IMG/VR virus record: IMGVR_UViG_3300044999_000022
Location: 22,835 to 86,834 of that record
Strand: one strand, 5' to 3'
Origin: a virus
DNA: 64,000 bases
Shown here: positions 56,109 to 62,941 of the stretch, one piece after another
How the letters are laid out: each line of letters starts with the position of its first letter
Numbering within the stretch: the stretch's first letter is position 1
The notes under the pieces: model-generated
The model's input: the letters and a program-made list of their open reading frames with translations, nothing else
Database searches by the model: none
What the model was told of the DNA's origin: nothing
Made by a program: the position numbers and the translations under genes

Positions 56109-56382
56109 TACGGGCGGCCCGCTCAAGGGCGTCCCAGAACGCATCGGCCGCCTTGATCTCGTCGTCGCCGGTGTACAGCTGTATGTATGGCCGCATGGGC
56201 TCGCCGATCCCGACCTCGAAAGTTCCATCCGCCATCGTGAGGTGCCCGACGACCTCCTCACCGAGACCGAACGACGCGAACGTACCCTCCTTGATGCCGT
56301 GGAAGTTAACCTGTGCCTTCCACTCCATACCGACGTCATCGTGGCCGACGTCGGTGGTGATCTCGAAGTCACGCAGTTGCAT
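56101..56382 (-). CDS. Hypothetical protein
   Basis: 93 residues, ribosome site aggagggc. DFEITTDVGHDDVGMEWKA, VVGHLTMADGTFEVGIGEPM, an acidic/helical C-terminus (DEIKAADAFWDALERAA). Beta-rich; unknown function. Confidence 0.65.
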   Translation of the reverse strand: MQLRDFEITTDVGHDDVGMEWKAQVNFHGIKEGTFASFGLGEEVVGHLTMADGTFEVGIGEPMRPYIQLYTGDDEIKAADAFWDALERAARND

Positions 56383-56447
56383 GACAGCCCTCCTTGGATA
56401 TATAGGATTCGATATCGCTAGCTAGCAGCAACCGCCGCTAGCCCGAT

Positions 56448-56798
56448 CTATGAATGGCGGTCCTGCCACCACTTCCTCCAAAGGGCCGCAGCGCATTCCT
56501 TGCATGAATGCTTACGGCCCTTCGAGCGATTCTCGTCCGTAAGTTCTACGTCACAGTGCTTGCAGGTAGCCCAAACGGTGCGGCCTGGCCGATCATAATG
56601 GCGGTGACATGCTACACACAATGGGACATAGCTGCCCATGTCTCGTGGGTCGCGATCGTGTACCCATGCCCATTCCTTAGCCCGCCCGCCACAGCCGCCT
56701 TCGCACAAGAAACGGCCTGCAAAGCCGCGCTTGTCCCTCAAGCTGGAATGAAACCGCGCATGCTCTTTAGTTCCTGCCTTCAGCGGCTCGTACTGCAT
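56448..56798 (-). CDS. HNH-like zinc protein, copy 2
   Basis: 116 residues, ribosome site tagggag. FLCEGGCGGRAKEWAWVHD, YVPLCVACHRHYD, then CKHCDVELTDENRS and HSCKECAAALWRKW. Same two-module layout as 52653-53042. The His and Cys positions of the HNH-like core are conserved between the copies. Confidence 0.75.
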   Translation of the reverse strand: MQYEPLKAGTKEHARFHSSLRDKRGFAGRFLCEGGCGGRAKEWAWVHDRDPRDMGSYVPLCVACHRHYDRPGRTVWATCKHCDVELTDENRSKGRKHSCKECAAALWRKWWQDRHS

Positions 56799-56826
56799 AA
56801 AACTCCCTACTTTTGACAGGGCGGCT

Positions 56827-56907
56827 CTACGTGAGAAGCCCGGTCAGAATTACCAGCACTGCTGCCGCGATGAGGACGCCTATGGCTTCACGGGCTGTCA
56901 GCATCAT
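56827..56907 (-). CDS. 26-residue single-TM peptide
   Basis: ATG with gggaggtgcg upstream. MMLTAREAIGVLIAAAVLVI and LTGLLT: essentially one TM helix. Too short for most gene callers; well-formed ribosome site. Confidence 0.6.
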   Translation of the reverse strand: MMLTAREAIGVLIAAAVLVILTGLLT

Positions 56908-56925
56908 CGCACCTCCCTTCCGATC

Positions 56926-56945
56926 CAGCCTCTCGCGAGAGGCTG
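56926..56945 (-). repeat. 20-base perfect palindrome
   Basis: CAGCCTCTCGCGAGAGGCTG, between two small genes. Could be an operator or an intercistronic hairpin without loop. Confidence 0.5.
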
Positions 56946-56961
56946 AACCGCACTGGAAGTG

Positions 56962-57210
56962 CTACGCGTCGGGGTCGACGCCGTGATGTCTGGCCATCAT
57001 CTTGATGAACTCGACGTTCCAGTTCTGCCGCTGCCCGCGCTCGGTGCAGGATGCGAGCATCTGCGCGAGGAACAGGTACCGCAGCTGGATGTCGTCCGGC
57101 GTGAACTGGCCGGTGAACTTGTCGAGTACCTCTGCCGAGGCCTGATTGGCGAGGAGTGTGATGAACTCCTCGTTGTCCTTCAGTACACCTGACGGGCTGT
57201 TGTCAGTCAT
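56962..57210 (-). CDS. Helical hypothetical protein
   Basis: 82 residues from the ATG at 57210. DNEEFITLLANQASAEVLDK, IQLRYLFLAQMLASCTERGQ, NVEFIKMMARHHGVDPDA. Unknown family. Confidence 0.65.
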   Translation of the reverse strand: MTDNSPSGVLKDNEEFITLLANQASAEVLDKFTGQFTPDDIQLRYLFLAQMLASCTERGQRQNWNVEFIKMMARHHGVDPDA

Positions 57211-57529
57211 TGGTCTTCTCGTCCTCGTCATAGTAATCGAACCTGCCGGACGCCAGCAGGCGCTTGCACGCGTGTTGGAGCCTGAGCTCGGCGCGGTCGC
57301 GCGAGTCGTAGTCCTCCTCGTTGGAGGGCATCATGTTCGCGAAGGCCTGGTCGCCGATCATGAGCGCCCTTGCGAGGAACTCCTGGAACGGCTTGAACAT
57401 GTCCCGGAGTGCCTCGCTGTCGTTGAACTCGTCCTGAACGCGGTACCTCAGGGCCTCGAGGATCTCCTCGACGTCCCTGCGGTCCTCGCCGGTGAAGTCC
57501 TTACTGGTGTCGACCGGCTGAGCGGTCAT
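57203..57529 (-). CDS. Hypothetical acidic protein
   Basis: 108 residues, ribosome site gaaggagcacc. EDRRDVEEILEALRYRVQDE, ELRLQHACKRLLASGRFDYY and an acidic end. Unknown function. Confidence 0.65.
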   Translation of the reverse strand: MTAQPVDTSKDFTGEDRRDVEEILEALRYRVQDEFNDSEALRDMFKPFQEFLARALMIGDQAFANMMPSNEEDYDSRDRAELRLQHACKRLLASGRFDYYDEDEKTND

Positions 57530-57794
57530 GGAGGTGCTCCTTCAGTGTGGGGGTGAAGTCGGACTGCTTCTGCGTACTCGCGCGCCCGTCTTCGCCGACG
57601 TTGTGAACCTTGTCGGGCTCGTACCGCGTAACCATACCGCCGAACTCGTCGGTCATAGTCATCGCGACAACTCGCATGCCCGAGCCTCGCTCGGCACCCT
57701 CGTCGACCATCTCCTCCACGGCCATACCAAAGTGCCCGAGCTGATCGAAATCAGCACTGACTTGCTCGATTTCGATTACGAGCTTCGTAGCCAC
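57501..57794 (-). CDS. Hypothetical protein
   Basis: 97 residues from a GTG with aaaggagccaca upstream. A beta-helix-beta start (TKLVIEIEQVSADFDQLGHF, MRVVAMTMTDEF), then a disordered end that overlaps the next gene. Confidence 0.6.
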   Translation of the reverse strand: MATKLVIEIEQVSADFDQLGHFGMAVEEMVDEGAERGSGMRVVAMTMTDEFGGMVTRYEPDKVHNVGEDGRASTQKQSDFTPTLKEHLHDRSAGRHQ

Positions 57795-57833
57795 TGTGGC
57801 TCCTTTCTGAAACGCTCCTACGAGCGCTCCGAG

Positions 57834-58007
57834 CTACGCATGTTGTGCGTAGCTCGCAACGTTCGTATGATTGTCTCCCGCCTGATGCAGTCCATCGTGC
57901 AAGGTGTCCAAGTACTCATCGCTATGCTCGTCCAGCCCGCCATCGAAGGTCGGATGCAAGTTGTGAATGCCTGTTAGGTGTGCAACCTTTTCTGCGTGCG
58001 CGCTCAT
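57834..58007 (-). CDS. 57-residue His-rich protein, first gene after P11
   Basis: ATG with acggagacgagc upstream. AEKVAHLTGIHNLHPTFDGG, LDEHSDEYLDTLHDGLHQAG. Nine His residues. It directly follows the P11 leader. A 10-bp hairpin (57831-57855) overlaps its last codons and may end or attenuate the transcript. Unknown function. Confidence 0.65.
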   Translation of the reverse strand: MSAHAEKVAHLTGIHNLHPTFDGGLDEHSDEYLDTLHDGLHQAGDNHTNVASYAQHA

Positions 58008-58062
58008 GCTCGTCTCCGTTCGTTGTGCCTATGCACGTTATTTTTATTCTTCTTTTATTTTT

Positions 58063-58093
58063 ATTATATCACAAGTCCCCTAGGGACTAACAA
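58063..58093 (-). promoter_or_regulatory. Promoter cassette P11 (class B)
   Basis: - strand TTGTTA (58093-58088), 19-base spacer, TGATATAAT (58068-58063). The spacer contains the inverted repeat AGTCCC-C-TAGGGACT. The leader TAATAAAAATAAAAGAAGAA and upstream ATGAATAATATATGAAT are shared with P12 and P13. Confidence 0.85.
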
Positions 58094-58117
58094 TAGGCCG
58101 CTTCGATTATTCATATA

Positions 58118-58459
58118 TTATTCATGGCCTTCCCAATCAGCGTCGAACTCCTGCGGGTTGACTTCTTTTATGACAGGCCAGCAGTCGCGCAGGACAGGCT
58201 GTCCGGCCTCTTCCCTATAACCCCGATCAACGTTTACAAGCCAGAGGGCTTCCAATAGGTGCTCAGCTCTCTCAGGGTCCTTCGGTATGTATACCCCTTC
58301 AGGCATGCCCACACGCACCACACGTGGACGCTTGCCGTGATAGTCGTCAAACTGCACTTGCTGCGGCGCTTCAATACCCTGTTCCGACCTACGAGGCATC
58401 GCACGCCCTTTTTTGAGATGCTTAGCCTGCGTCTGCCCCTTGCCGTACTTCTTAGTCAT
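58118..58459 (-). CDS. YVPKDP-family small protein, copy 2
   Basis: 113 residues. A Lys/Arg-rich start (MTKKYGKGQTQAKHLKKG), VVRVGMPEGVYIPKDPERAE, HLLEALWLVNVDRGY, and an acidic end. Shares the IPKDPxRAxxLLEAL core with 55452-55754 and the right-edge gene. Confidence 0.7.
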   Translation of the reverse strand: MTKKYGKGQTQAKHLKKGRAMPRRSEQGIEAPQQVQFDDYHGKRPRVVRVGMPEGVYIPKDPERAEHLLEALWLVNVDRGYREEAGQPVLRDCWPVIKEVNPQEFDADWEGHE

Positions 58460-58471
58460 TGCGACCTCCGT

Positions 58472-58497
58472 GTGGGGGCTGCTTTCGCAGCCCCCAC
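58472..58497 (-). terminator. 11-bp hairpin with GAAA tetraloop
   Basis: GTGGGGGCTGC (58472-58482) pairs perfectly with 58487-58497; on the - strand RNA the loop is GAAA. It lies between two genes and next to a ribosome site; probably a stabilising or insulating intercistronic hairpin. Confidence 0.65.
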
Positions 58498-58502
58498 GAT
58501 CG

Positions 58503-58790
58503 TCACTTACCGGTCGGCGCTAGCTCGTTGGTGTAATGCTGTGGGTCGTAGACGGTCTCGTCTACGAGGGCTGCCTCCGCGAGCTTCCGCTCATCGGCGT
58601 GTGGGAATTGCTCGTTACCCATGTCCGCCTGATACGTCAGCAAGATGGCAACGACCTCCAGGTTGACTTCCTTCGGGAACTCCTCAAGGAAGTCCGCGTC
58701 GCGAAGACACGCTACGAGTTTGTGCCATTCAGGCGAGCCTGGTATGGGTACGTCGACTTCATACTCCCTAAGGACGCGTAGCTTAGGCAT
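58503..58790 (-). CDS. Hypothetical protein
   Basis: 95 residues, ribosome site aaggacg. LRVLREYEVDVPIPGSPEWH, VNLEVVAILLTYQADMGNEQ. Overlaps the upstream gene by eight bases. Unknown. Confidence 0.6.
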   Translation of the reverse strand: MPKLRVLREYEVDVPIPGSPEWHKLVACLRDADFLEEFPKEVNLEVVAILLTYQADMGNEQFPHADERKLAEAALVDETVYDPQHYTNELAPTGK

Positions 58791-59067
58791 TATCGTCCTT
58801 GTCAGTTCCTAGGAGATGGTGAATGAAGGCAGCGGCCTCGATGCCTTCCTCGTCGATAGTGCCGTCATCGTATAGCGGGTACCGAACGCTAGTCCAGTAC
58901 CCTCGCGTGTCGTCGTATATCGTGTTCTTGGTCTCGGCCGTCTTGATCCCGTCGCTGAAGACGAGGTCTACAACGAGCGGACGGTCCGGAGGGTACTCCA
59001 GCCTGACGACGACTCGTTCGTCGAAGTACTTCCACGGCAGTGGGATCTGCTCGACAGGTAGTTCCAT
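58783..59067 (-). CDS. Hypothetical beta-rich protein
   Basis: 94 residues from the ATG at 59067, overlapping the upstream stop (TGATG). LPWKYFDERVVVRLEYPPDR, LVVDLVFSDGIKTAET, GIEAAAFIHHLL. Unknown. Confidence 0.6.
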   Translation of the reverse strand: MELPVEQIPLPWKYFDERVVVRLEYPPDRPLVVDLVFSDGIKTAETKNTIYDDTRGYWTSVRYPLYDDGTIDEEGIEAAAFIHHLLGTDKDDNA

Positions 59068-59318
59068 CACTTGTTCCGTAGCTGGAAGTCCGCGATGTCG
59101 CGGACCTCCTGATCGGTGAGCGGCATGTCATAGATGGTCCGCAGTAGGATGCAGGCCTTCTCGGCGACCGCAGGGAGGACGTTATACGCGAAGAAGTTCA
59201 TCACGATATGCCAGTCCTCCCTACTGGAGGGCTTGCGCCCGCCCAGCTCGAGTTCCACCGCGGCGGCCAGCAGTTCGTTCGGCGACCGCAGGGTCGGTTC
59301 GTTACTCACGGTTACCAC
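59067..59318 (-). CDS. Helical hypothetical protein
   Basis: 83 residues from a GTG (a second GTG at 59309 is possible). SPNELLAAAVELELGGRKPS, VMNFFAYNVLPAVAEKACIL, LTDQEVRDIADFQ. Unknown. Confidence 0.6.
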   Translation of the reverse strand: MVTVSNEPTLRSPNELLAAAVELELGGRKPSSREDWHIVMNFFAYNVLPAVAEKACILLRTIYDMPLTDQEVRDIADFQLRNK

Positions 59319-59731
59319 TCATCTCCGTCATCGGTGTCCATCATGATGACCGACCATCCGCGCTGCTCGAACAGCTCCTTGACGGCCTCTGCGCGCTCGT
59401 CTACGAGCTTGCCCCACCTCTCGTACCAGGCATCGACCTCCGCTTGGTTCAGCATGGCGCCGACGCCTGCCTGATACGGAACGAGGGTCTCGATGAATGT
59501 CTTGTCATGCTCGCCCGTACCCTGCGTCCATTCGGACCGCATCATAGTCTCGTACTCCGCATAGACCTCCTCGGGGTACGGCGCCATTGTAAAGCCGAAC
59601 AGTACCCTGAGCAGGGCACGCTGCTGAACTTCTCCAGCGGCCTCGCAGTCCTCGGCGTGCGTACCGTCGGTACGACCACACTCGGTGCATGAGTACTTCT
59701 GACCGTCTGCGGTCCAACTGTAGTGCGCCAT
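59312..59731 (-). CDS. Hypothetical protein with N-terminal zinc-like motif
   Basis: 139 residues from the ATG at 59731 (gggagag). YSCTECGRTDGTHAEDCEAA is a probable zinc site. The rest is helical (EEVYAEYETMMRSEW, VDAWYERWGKLVDERAEAVK). Preceded by two-hairpin element E5. Confidence 0.65.
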   Translation of the reverse strand: MAHYSWTADGQKYSCTECGRTDGTHAEDCEAAGEVQQRALLRVLFGFTMAPYPEEVYAEYETMMRSEWTQGTGEHDKTFIETLVPYQAGVGAMLNQAEVDAWYERWGKLVDERAEAVKELFEQRGWSVIMMDTDDGDEW

Positions 59732-59808
59732 CACTCTCCCTTCCCGAACGCCTACCGTTAGGCGAACGTGGCGCGGTGCGGTCGCATTCCGCACCTCACC
59801 ATGATCGT
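59732..59808 (-). other. Two-hairpin intercistronic element E5
   Basis: Stem 1 GGTGCGG/CCGCACC (59775-59781 with 59789-59795) with loop AATGCGA, then stem 2 GCCTA/TAGGC (59750-59754 with 59759-59763), then the ribosome site. It shares the sequence CATGGTGAGG with E3/E4-type elements. Confidence 0.65.
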
Positions 59809-60069
59809 CTAGCAGCCTGAGACCGAGCCACCCTGCGACTGACAGTACGCAGGCGTGCTACTACTTGTAGAGGTGCCTAGCGTGCTGGCCACCTTGGAGA
59901 CCTGCACCCCAATGATGATCCCGCAGATGACGCTGAACAAGACACCGATGCCGATCACGATCGCGATGAACTTGGTCGCTGCGGCGGTCGTCCGCGCGTT
60001 GTTAAGCATTGCTATCTGCCACTCGGCCTCCGTCATCGGAGGGCGCGCGTAAGGCTGGTTCATAGTCAT
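59809..60069 (-). CDS. Single-TM protein with extracellular Cys end
   Basis: 86 residues from the ATG at 60069 (gggaaggc). A polar start (YARPPMTEAEWQIAMLNN), a TM helix ~35-60 (FIAIVIGIGVLFSVICGIII), and a Ser/Thr-rich end with two Cys (AYCQSQGGSVSGC). Confidence 0.7.
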   Translation of the reverse strand: MTMNQPYARPPMTEAEWQIAMLNNARTTAAATKFIAIVIGIGVLFSVICGIIIGVQVSKVASTLGTSTSSSTPAYCQSQGGSVSGC

Positions 60070-60147
60070 TATTGCCTTCCCGGATGTCGCTCCTTGCAAA
60101 CATCCTGGAATGCGCCCCCTTCGCGAAGGCGCAAACCAGGCGGTTCG
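60070..60147 (-). other. Two-hairpin intercistronic element E6
   Basis: Stem 1 around GCGCC-TTCGCGAAGG-GGGCGC and stem 2 GGATGT/ACATCC (loop ttgcaaggagcg), then the ribosome site. Same order as E1-E5, different stem sequences. Confidence 0.5.
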
Positions 60148-60594
60148 TCAGCGCGCGCGGTGCGCGTTCACGATGGCGGTTATGTCTCCGCCCTCGGGGT
60201 GCTCCACTAGAAACGCGCTGATCGCATACATAGCCTCATGGGCTGACTCGTGACGCTCGCCTGTGAAGCCGGCACCGACCCAGACGGTCCCGCCTCCCGT
60301 TGAGGTAACGATGCGGTTGGACAAGGTATTGTAGACATAAACCATACCGCCGCCTTGGAGCATGTGATCGGAGTGGCCTGCTGTCTTGGCCTCCTCGCGA
60401 TTCGCTACCGCGGACTCGATGATATAGAACCTGCACGCAGGATCGTATAGCTCCTGATGTGCCTTGGCAGGCTTCGTTGGAACGATCGTGAACCTGCGGT
60501 CGACCGGCGTGGCCTTCCTACGTGTCTCGCGTTCGTCTGCCTCACGCAGTTCCGCTTCGACCAGTTCGGCCCGCAGTTGTGCTGCGGTCTTCAT
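60148..60594 (-). CDS. Hypothetical protein
   Basis: 148 residues from the ATG at 60594 (aggaggcatc). A helical charged start (LRAELVEAELREADERE), then beta-rich RFYIIESAVANREEAK, GGMVYVYNTLSNRIV, GTVWVGAGFTGERHES. Unknown. Confidence 0.65.
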   Translation of the reverse strand: MKTAAQLRAELVEAELREADERETRRKATPVDRRFTIVPTKPAKAHQELYDPACRFYIIESAVANREEAKTAGHSDHMLQGGGMVYVYNTLSNRIVTSTGGGTVWVGAGFTGERHESAHEAMYAISAFLVEHPEGGDITAIVNAHRAR

Positions 60595-60671
60595 GATGCC
60601 TCCTTGCCTAGTGGCCACGGAATGCTGTTGAACCGCAGGTCGTTTATCACGACCCATACCTCTTTGGGCAT
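60591..60671 (-). CDS. 26-residue peptide
   Basis: ATG with aggaggcagc upstream; the TGA overlaps the next ATG. MPKEVWVVINDLRFNSIPWP and LGKEAS. Its codons include the ribosome site of the next gene, so it may be a coupler as well as a product. Confidence 0.55.
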   Translation of the reverse strand: MPKEVWVVINDLRFNSIPWPLGKEAS

Positions 60672-60682
60672 GCTGCCTCCTA

Positions 60683-60973
60683 CTAGAAGTCGATACCGAA
60701 CAGGCCCGCGAGGTACCGCGATCCTGTTATTGCTTCAGCGTGGTCGCCGCCGTCATGGACGTCGTCAGCCATGTTCGAGATGAATGCGCGGAACGAAGAC
60801 TCGAAGGTCATGTGAGTGAAGTCCTCGTCATAGCGGTACTCATCAACGTAAGCGACCATGAACGCGGCGTACTCGTCCATCGTAATACGAAGGACGATCT
60901 GCATCGCTGTGGCCTTTTGTTCCTGAAGGTCCGCCATAGCGGCCTCTAGGAGCTTACGTGCTTCTAGTGACAC
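60683..60973 (-). CDS. Helical hypothetical protein
   Basis: 96 residues from the GTG at 60973 (aaaggaggagca). EARKLLEAAMADLQEQKATA, RITMDEYAAFMVAYVDEYRY, SSFRAFISNMADDVHDGGDH. Preceded by element E4. Confidence 0.65.
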   Translation of the reverse strand: MSLEARKLLEAAMADLQEQKATAMQIVLRITMDEYAAFMVAYVDEYRYDEDFTHMTFESSFRAFISNMADDVHDGGDHAEAITGSRYLAGLFGIDF

Positions 60974-60988
60974 TGCTCCTCCTTTCCT

Positions 60989-61061
60989 GCACGCTACAAG
61001 CTGTAGTCGTACATGGCGTCGGGGTAGACACCTTCGCATGCCTACCCCGCACCATGAGCGG
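60989..61061 (-). repeat. Two-hairpin intercistronic element E4, twin of E3
   Basis: 73 bases, the same length as E3 at 61424-61496. Stem 1 GGGGTAG/CTACCCC (61021-61027 with 61042-61048), stem 2 CTACA/TGTAG (60994-60998 with 61002-61006). Loop and flanks (GCGAAGGTG, CCGCTCATGGTG, GCCATGTACGA) are identical to E3, while stem 1 differs by compensating changes. Confidence 0.75.
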
Positions 61062-61409
61062 CTAGGCGGACTTGTTGGTCACGGTGATCGAGTACGTCCC
61101 CTTCTTGGTCCAGTGCTGCAGGACCTCATGGGACCACCAGTGCGGGTAGGCCAGCTCGTTTTTGTACAGCACCTCATCGCTGTACGCGCCGGTCGAGTAC
61201 GCCGTAGTGCGGTGCTCCCACTCCCGGTAGGCGTGGCCGCAGGCGTGCTTGGTCAGCCACTCCTGCGAGACCGTCCCGGTCGAGGCGGTGCTGTGCTCAT
61301 ACTTGTGCGTCGTGGTGCACGTTGCCGCACTCGCCGGCCCCGCTCCCGCAAGAGCAACGCCCCCCGCGAGGATCGCGGTTGCCGTCAGGCCCGCTAGGGT
61401 CTTACGCAT
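61062..61409 (-). CDS. Small secreted protein
   Basis: 115 residues from the ATG at 61409. A Sec signal peptide (MRKTLAGLTATAILAGGVAL to AGPASAA) is followed by a ~85-residue mature part with two Cys (ATCTTTHKYE, HACGHAYREW) that may form a disulfide, and Trp-rich AYPHWWSHEVLQHW. Exported by the host cell; role unknown. Confidence 0.75.
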   Translation of the reverse strand: MRKTLAGLTATAILAGGVALAGAGPASAATCTTTHKYEHSTASTGTVSQEWLTKHACGHAYREWEHRTTAYSTGAYSDEVLYKNELAYPHWWSHEVLQHWTKKGTYSITVTNKSA

Positions 61410-61423
61410 GCTGTTCCTTTCTT

Positions 61424-61496
61424 GCACGCTACAAGGTGTAGTCGTACATGGCGTGGGGACGATCACCTTCGCCTGACCGTCCCCCACCATGAGCGG
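61424..61496 (-). repeat. Two-hairpin intercistronic element E3
   Basis: 73 bases. Stem 1 GGGGACG/CGTCCCC (61455-61461 with 61478-61484), stem 2 CTACA/TGTAG (61429-61433 with 61437-61441). It sits between the stop of the upstream gene and the ribosome site of the secreted protein. See E4 for covariation. Confidence 0.75.
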
Positions 61497-62159
61497 TTAC
61501 TTCTTGTTGGCGTCCGCGGTCGCCTTGGCGGCCTTGATGCGGAGCTGCCTGAGGTTGTGCTCGTTCATCCAGTTGACGAACGCCTCGATGTCCGTGATCT
61601 CCATACGGCCATCGGCGGCGTGTCCGACGGGGAACTTGCCCTTGCCCGCCTGGATGTACATGAACGGGCTGTTGACCGTCCCCAGACCCGCGTCCACGCG
61701 TGCCTGGTTGAAGATCTTCGTCGCCTGGTACGGCGTGAGGACGAACGGCTTGCGGTGCTTGCCGCCCTTGACCTTGCCCTGCGGGGTCTCTTCGGGCTGT
61801 CCGGCCGTAAGGGCCTTCAGGGCCTCGTCGAAGAGGCCACCCTCGCCGGTCTCGTCCTCGAGGGCCTCTTCGGCCTCGTCCGTCGTGGACTCCTCCGGCA
61901 GGGTCTCGTCGACGATTTCGCCCTCGAGCACCTCAGCGGTGTCCGCGAGTACCTCGTCGATGACCTCGGCCGCCGTCGGCGTCCACAGCTCCATGCCGGT
62001 TCCCACTACGGTGGTGGTCTTCGGCGCCTGCGGGCGGGTCCTGCGGTTACGTGCTGGCATTGTCTTGCCTTTCTGTTGTGACGCCCCTTGCGGACGCCCT
62101 GCAACGTACATCGCTAGTGTACGCTCTAGGTCGTCCGCAATGGTTGTCTGCCCTGACAT
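61497..62159 (-). CDS. SPFMYI-family protein, copy 2
   Basis: 220 residues from the ATG at 62159 (aaaggaggtgag). An internal ATG at 62060 with gaaaggcaag aligns with the start of copy 1, so a 187-residue form is possible. Acidic middle, then KHRKPFVLTPYQATKIFNQA, VNSPFMYIQAGKGKFPV, ITDIEAFVNWMNEHNL. Same core as 51788-52660. First gene after P12. Confidence 0.7.
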   Translation of the reverse strand: MSGQTTIADDLERTLAMYVAGRPQGASQQKGKTMPARNRRTRPQAPKTTTVVGTGMELWTPTAAEVIDEVLADTAEVLEGEIVDETLPEESTTDEAEEALEDETGEGGLFDEALKALTAGQPEETPQGKVKGGKHRKPFVLTPYQATKIFNQARVDAGLGTVNSPFMYIQAGKGKFPVGHAADGRMEITDIEAFVNWMNEHNLRQLRIKAAKATADANKK

Positions 62160-62220
62160 CGTTTCTCACCTCCTTTCGTTACGCCCCTGGGGACGTTATT
62201 TTTATTCTTCTTTTATTTTT

Positions 62221-62251
62221 ATTATATCACATGTACCGCGGGGCCTATCAA
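62221..62251 (-). promoter_or_regulatory. Promoter cassette P12 (class B)
   Basis: - strand TTGATA (62251-62246), 19-base spacer, TGATATAAT (62226-62221). The 30-base A-rich leader is nearly identical to P11, and an upstream ATGAATAAAATATGAATAAT element is shared. Confidence 0.85.
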
Positions 62252-62284
62252 TAGGGCACCCTGATTATTCATATTTTATTCATC

Positions 62285-62361
62285 TACACCCTTCTCGGTA
62301 CGTTTCTTACAAACGTCCGCGGCGAGGTACGGCCTTCGCGCACCGTACCTCACCGTGCACG
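62285..62361 (-). other. Two-hairpin intercistronic element E2
   Basis: Stem 1 GAGGTACGG/CCGTACCTC (62324-62332 with 62343-62351), stem 2 ACGTTT/AAACGT (62300-62305 with 62311-62316). It lies after the 62362 gene and just upstream of cassette P12, so here it may serve as the terminator of the previous unit. Confidence 0.65.
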
Positions 62362-62496
62362 CTAGTCGGTCGCGTCTATCGACCACCCATCAGGAGTGGC
62401 CGGAAGGCCGATTGCCTGCTCTTCACTGACGACCTCGAACGTCAGCACCTCGCGTCCGTGCTCGTCCTTCATCGTGACGATCTGAGGGTACGCCAT
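62362..62496 (-). CDS. 44-residue acidic protein
   Basis: ATG with ctaggaggactggt upstream. MAYPQIVTMKDEHGREVLTF, EVVSEEQAIGLPATPDGWSI. Small beta-strand/acidic protein; unknown. Confidence 0.6.
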   Translation of the reverse strand: MAYPQIVTMKDEHGREVLTFEVVSEEQAIGLPATPDGWSIDATD

Positions 62497-62506
62497 ACCA
62501 GTCCTC

Positions 62507-62605
62507 CTAGAGCATTGCTTCGATTGACGGCCACTGCAGGATGGTCAGGAGCATGTCCCAACCGAAGTGAACTACGGGGATGATGAACGGGATGATTGGC
62601 CACAT
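62507..62605 (-). CDS. 32-residue hydrophobic peptide
   Basis: MWPIIPFIIPVVHFGWDMLL and TILQWPSIEAML, essentially one membrane segment. Starts just after the DYREFY gene; the ribosome site is weak, so it may depend on coupling. Confidence 0.5.
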   Translation of the reverse strand: MWPIIPFIIPVVHFGWDMLLTILQWPSIEAML

Positions 62606-62606
62606 G

Positions 62607-62927
62607 TCAGTGCCTCGTGTAGAACTCGCGATAGTCGACCGTGAGGTCGCCCTTGGAGGTCAGGTGTACCGAGATGCGGAGCTCGTCCTCACCGAACTCG
62701 TACGCGATCCACTTGCGGTTACCGTACTTGTCGTTCGCGCGGTTCGTCCACGACAACTTACGGAACAGCTCCTCAGGAGTGTCACACACCTCCCAAAGTG
62801 CCTCGAGTTCGGTCATCGCGTTCTTCACGAACCGGAGGTATGCCGCATCCATCTGGATGCGGAACCCCTTCGGACTCGCGTATAGGACCTTGTTTGAAGA
62901 GGTCCCAGAAGGGTTTGTACCTTGCAT
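62607..62927 (-). CDS. DYREFY-family small protein, copy 2
   Basis: 106 residues, ribosome site aaaggaacg. YLRFVKNAMTELEALWEVCD, RKWIAYEFGEDELRISVHLT, GDLTVDYREFYTRH. Paralogue of 50634-50972, same domain order without the acidic N-terminus. Preceded by element E1. Confidence 0.7.
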   Translation of the reverse strand: MQGTNPSGTSSNKVLYASPKGFRIQMDAAYLRFVKNAMTELEALWEVCDTPEELFRKLSWTNRANDKYGNRKWIAYEFGEDELRISVHLTSKGDLTVDYREFYTRH

Positions 62928-62941
62928 GGTACGTTCCTTTC

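Noticed and set aside
55890-56372. 160-residue version of the 55890 gene
   Set aside because: The first 88 residues are an Arg/Ser-rich shadow of the opposite-frame gene at 56101-56382; the ATG at 56108 fits the stop-start overlap.
52653-56798. Insertion sequences suggested by repeated HNH-like genes
   Set aside because: No terminal inverted repeats or transposase motifs flank the copies, and both are embedded in coupled gene strings.
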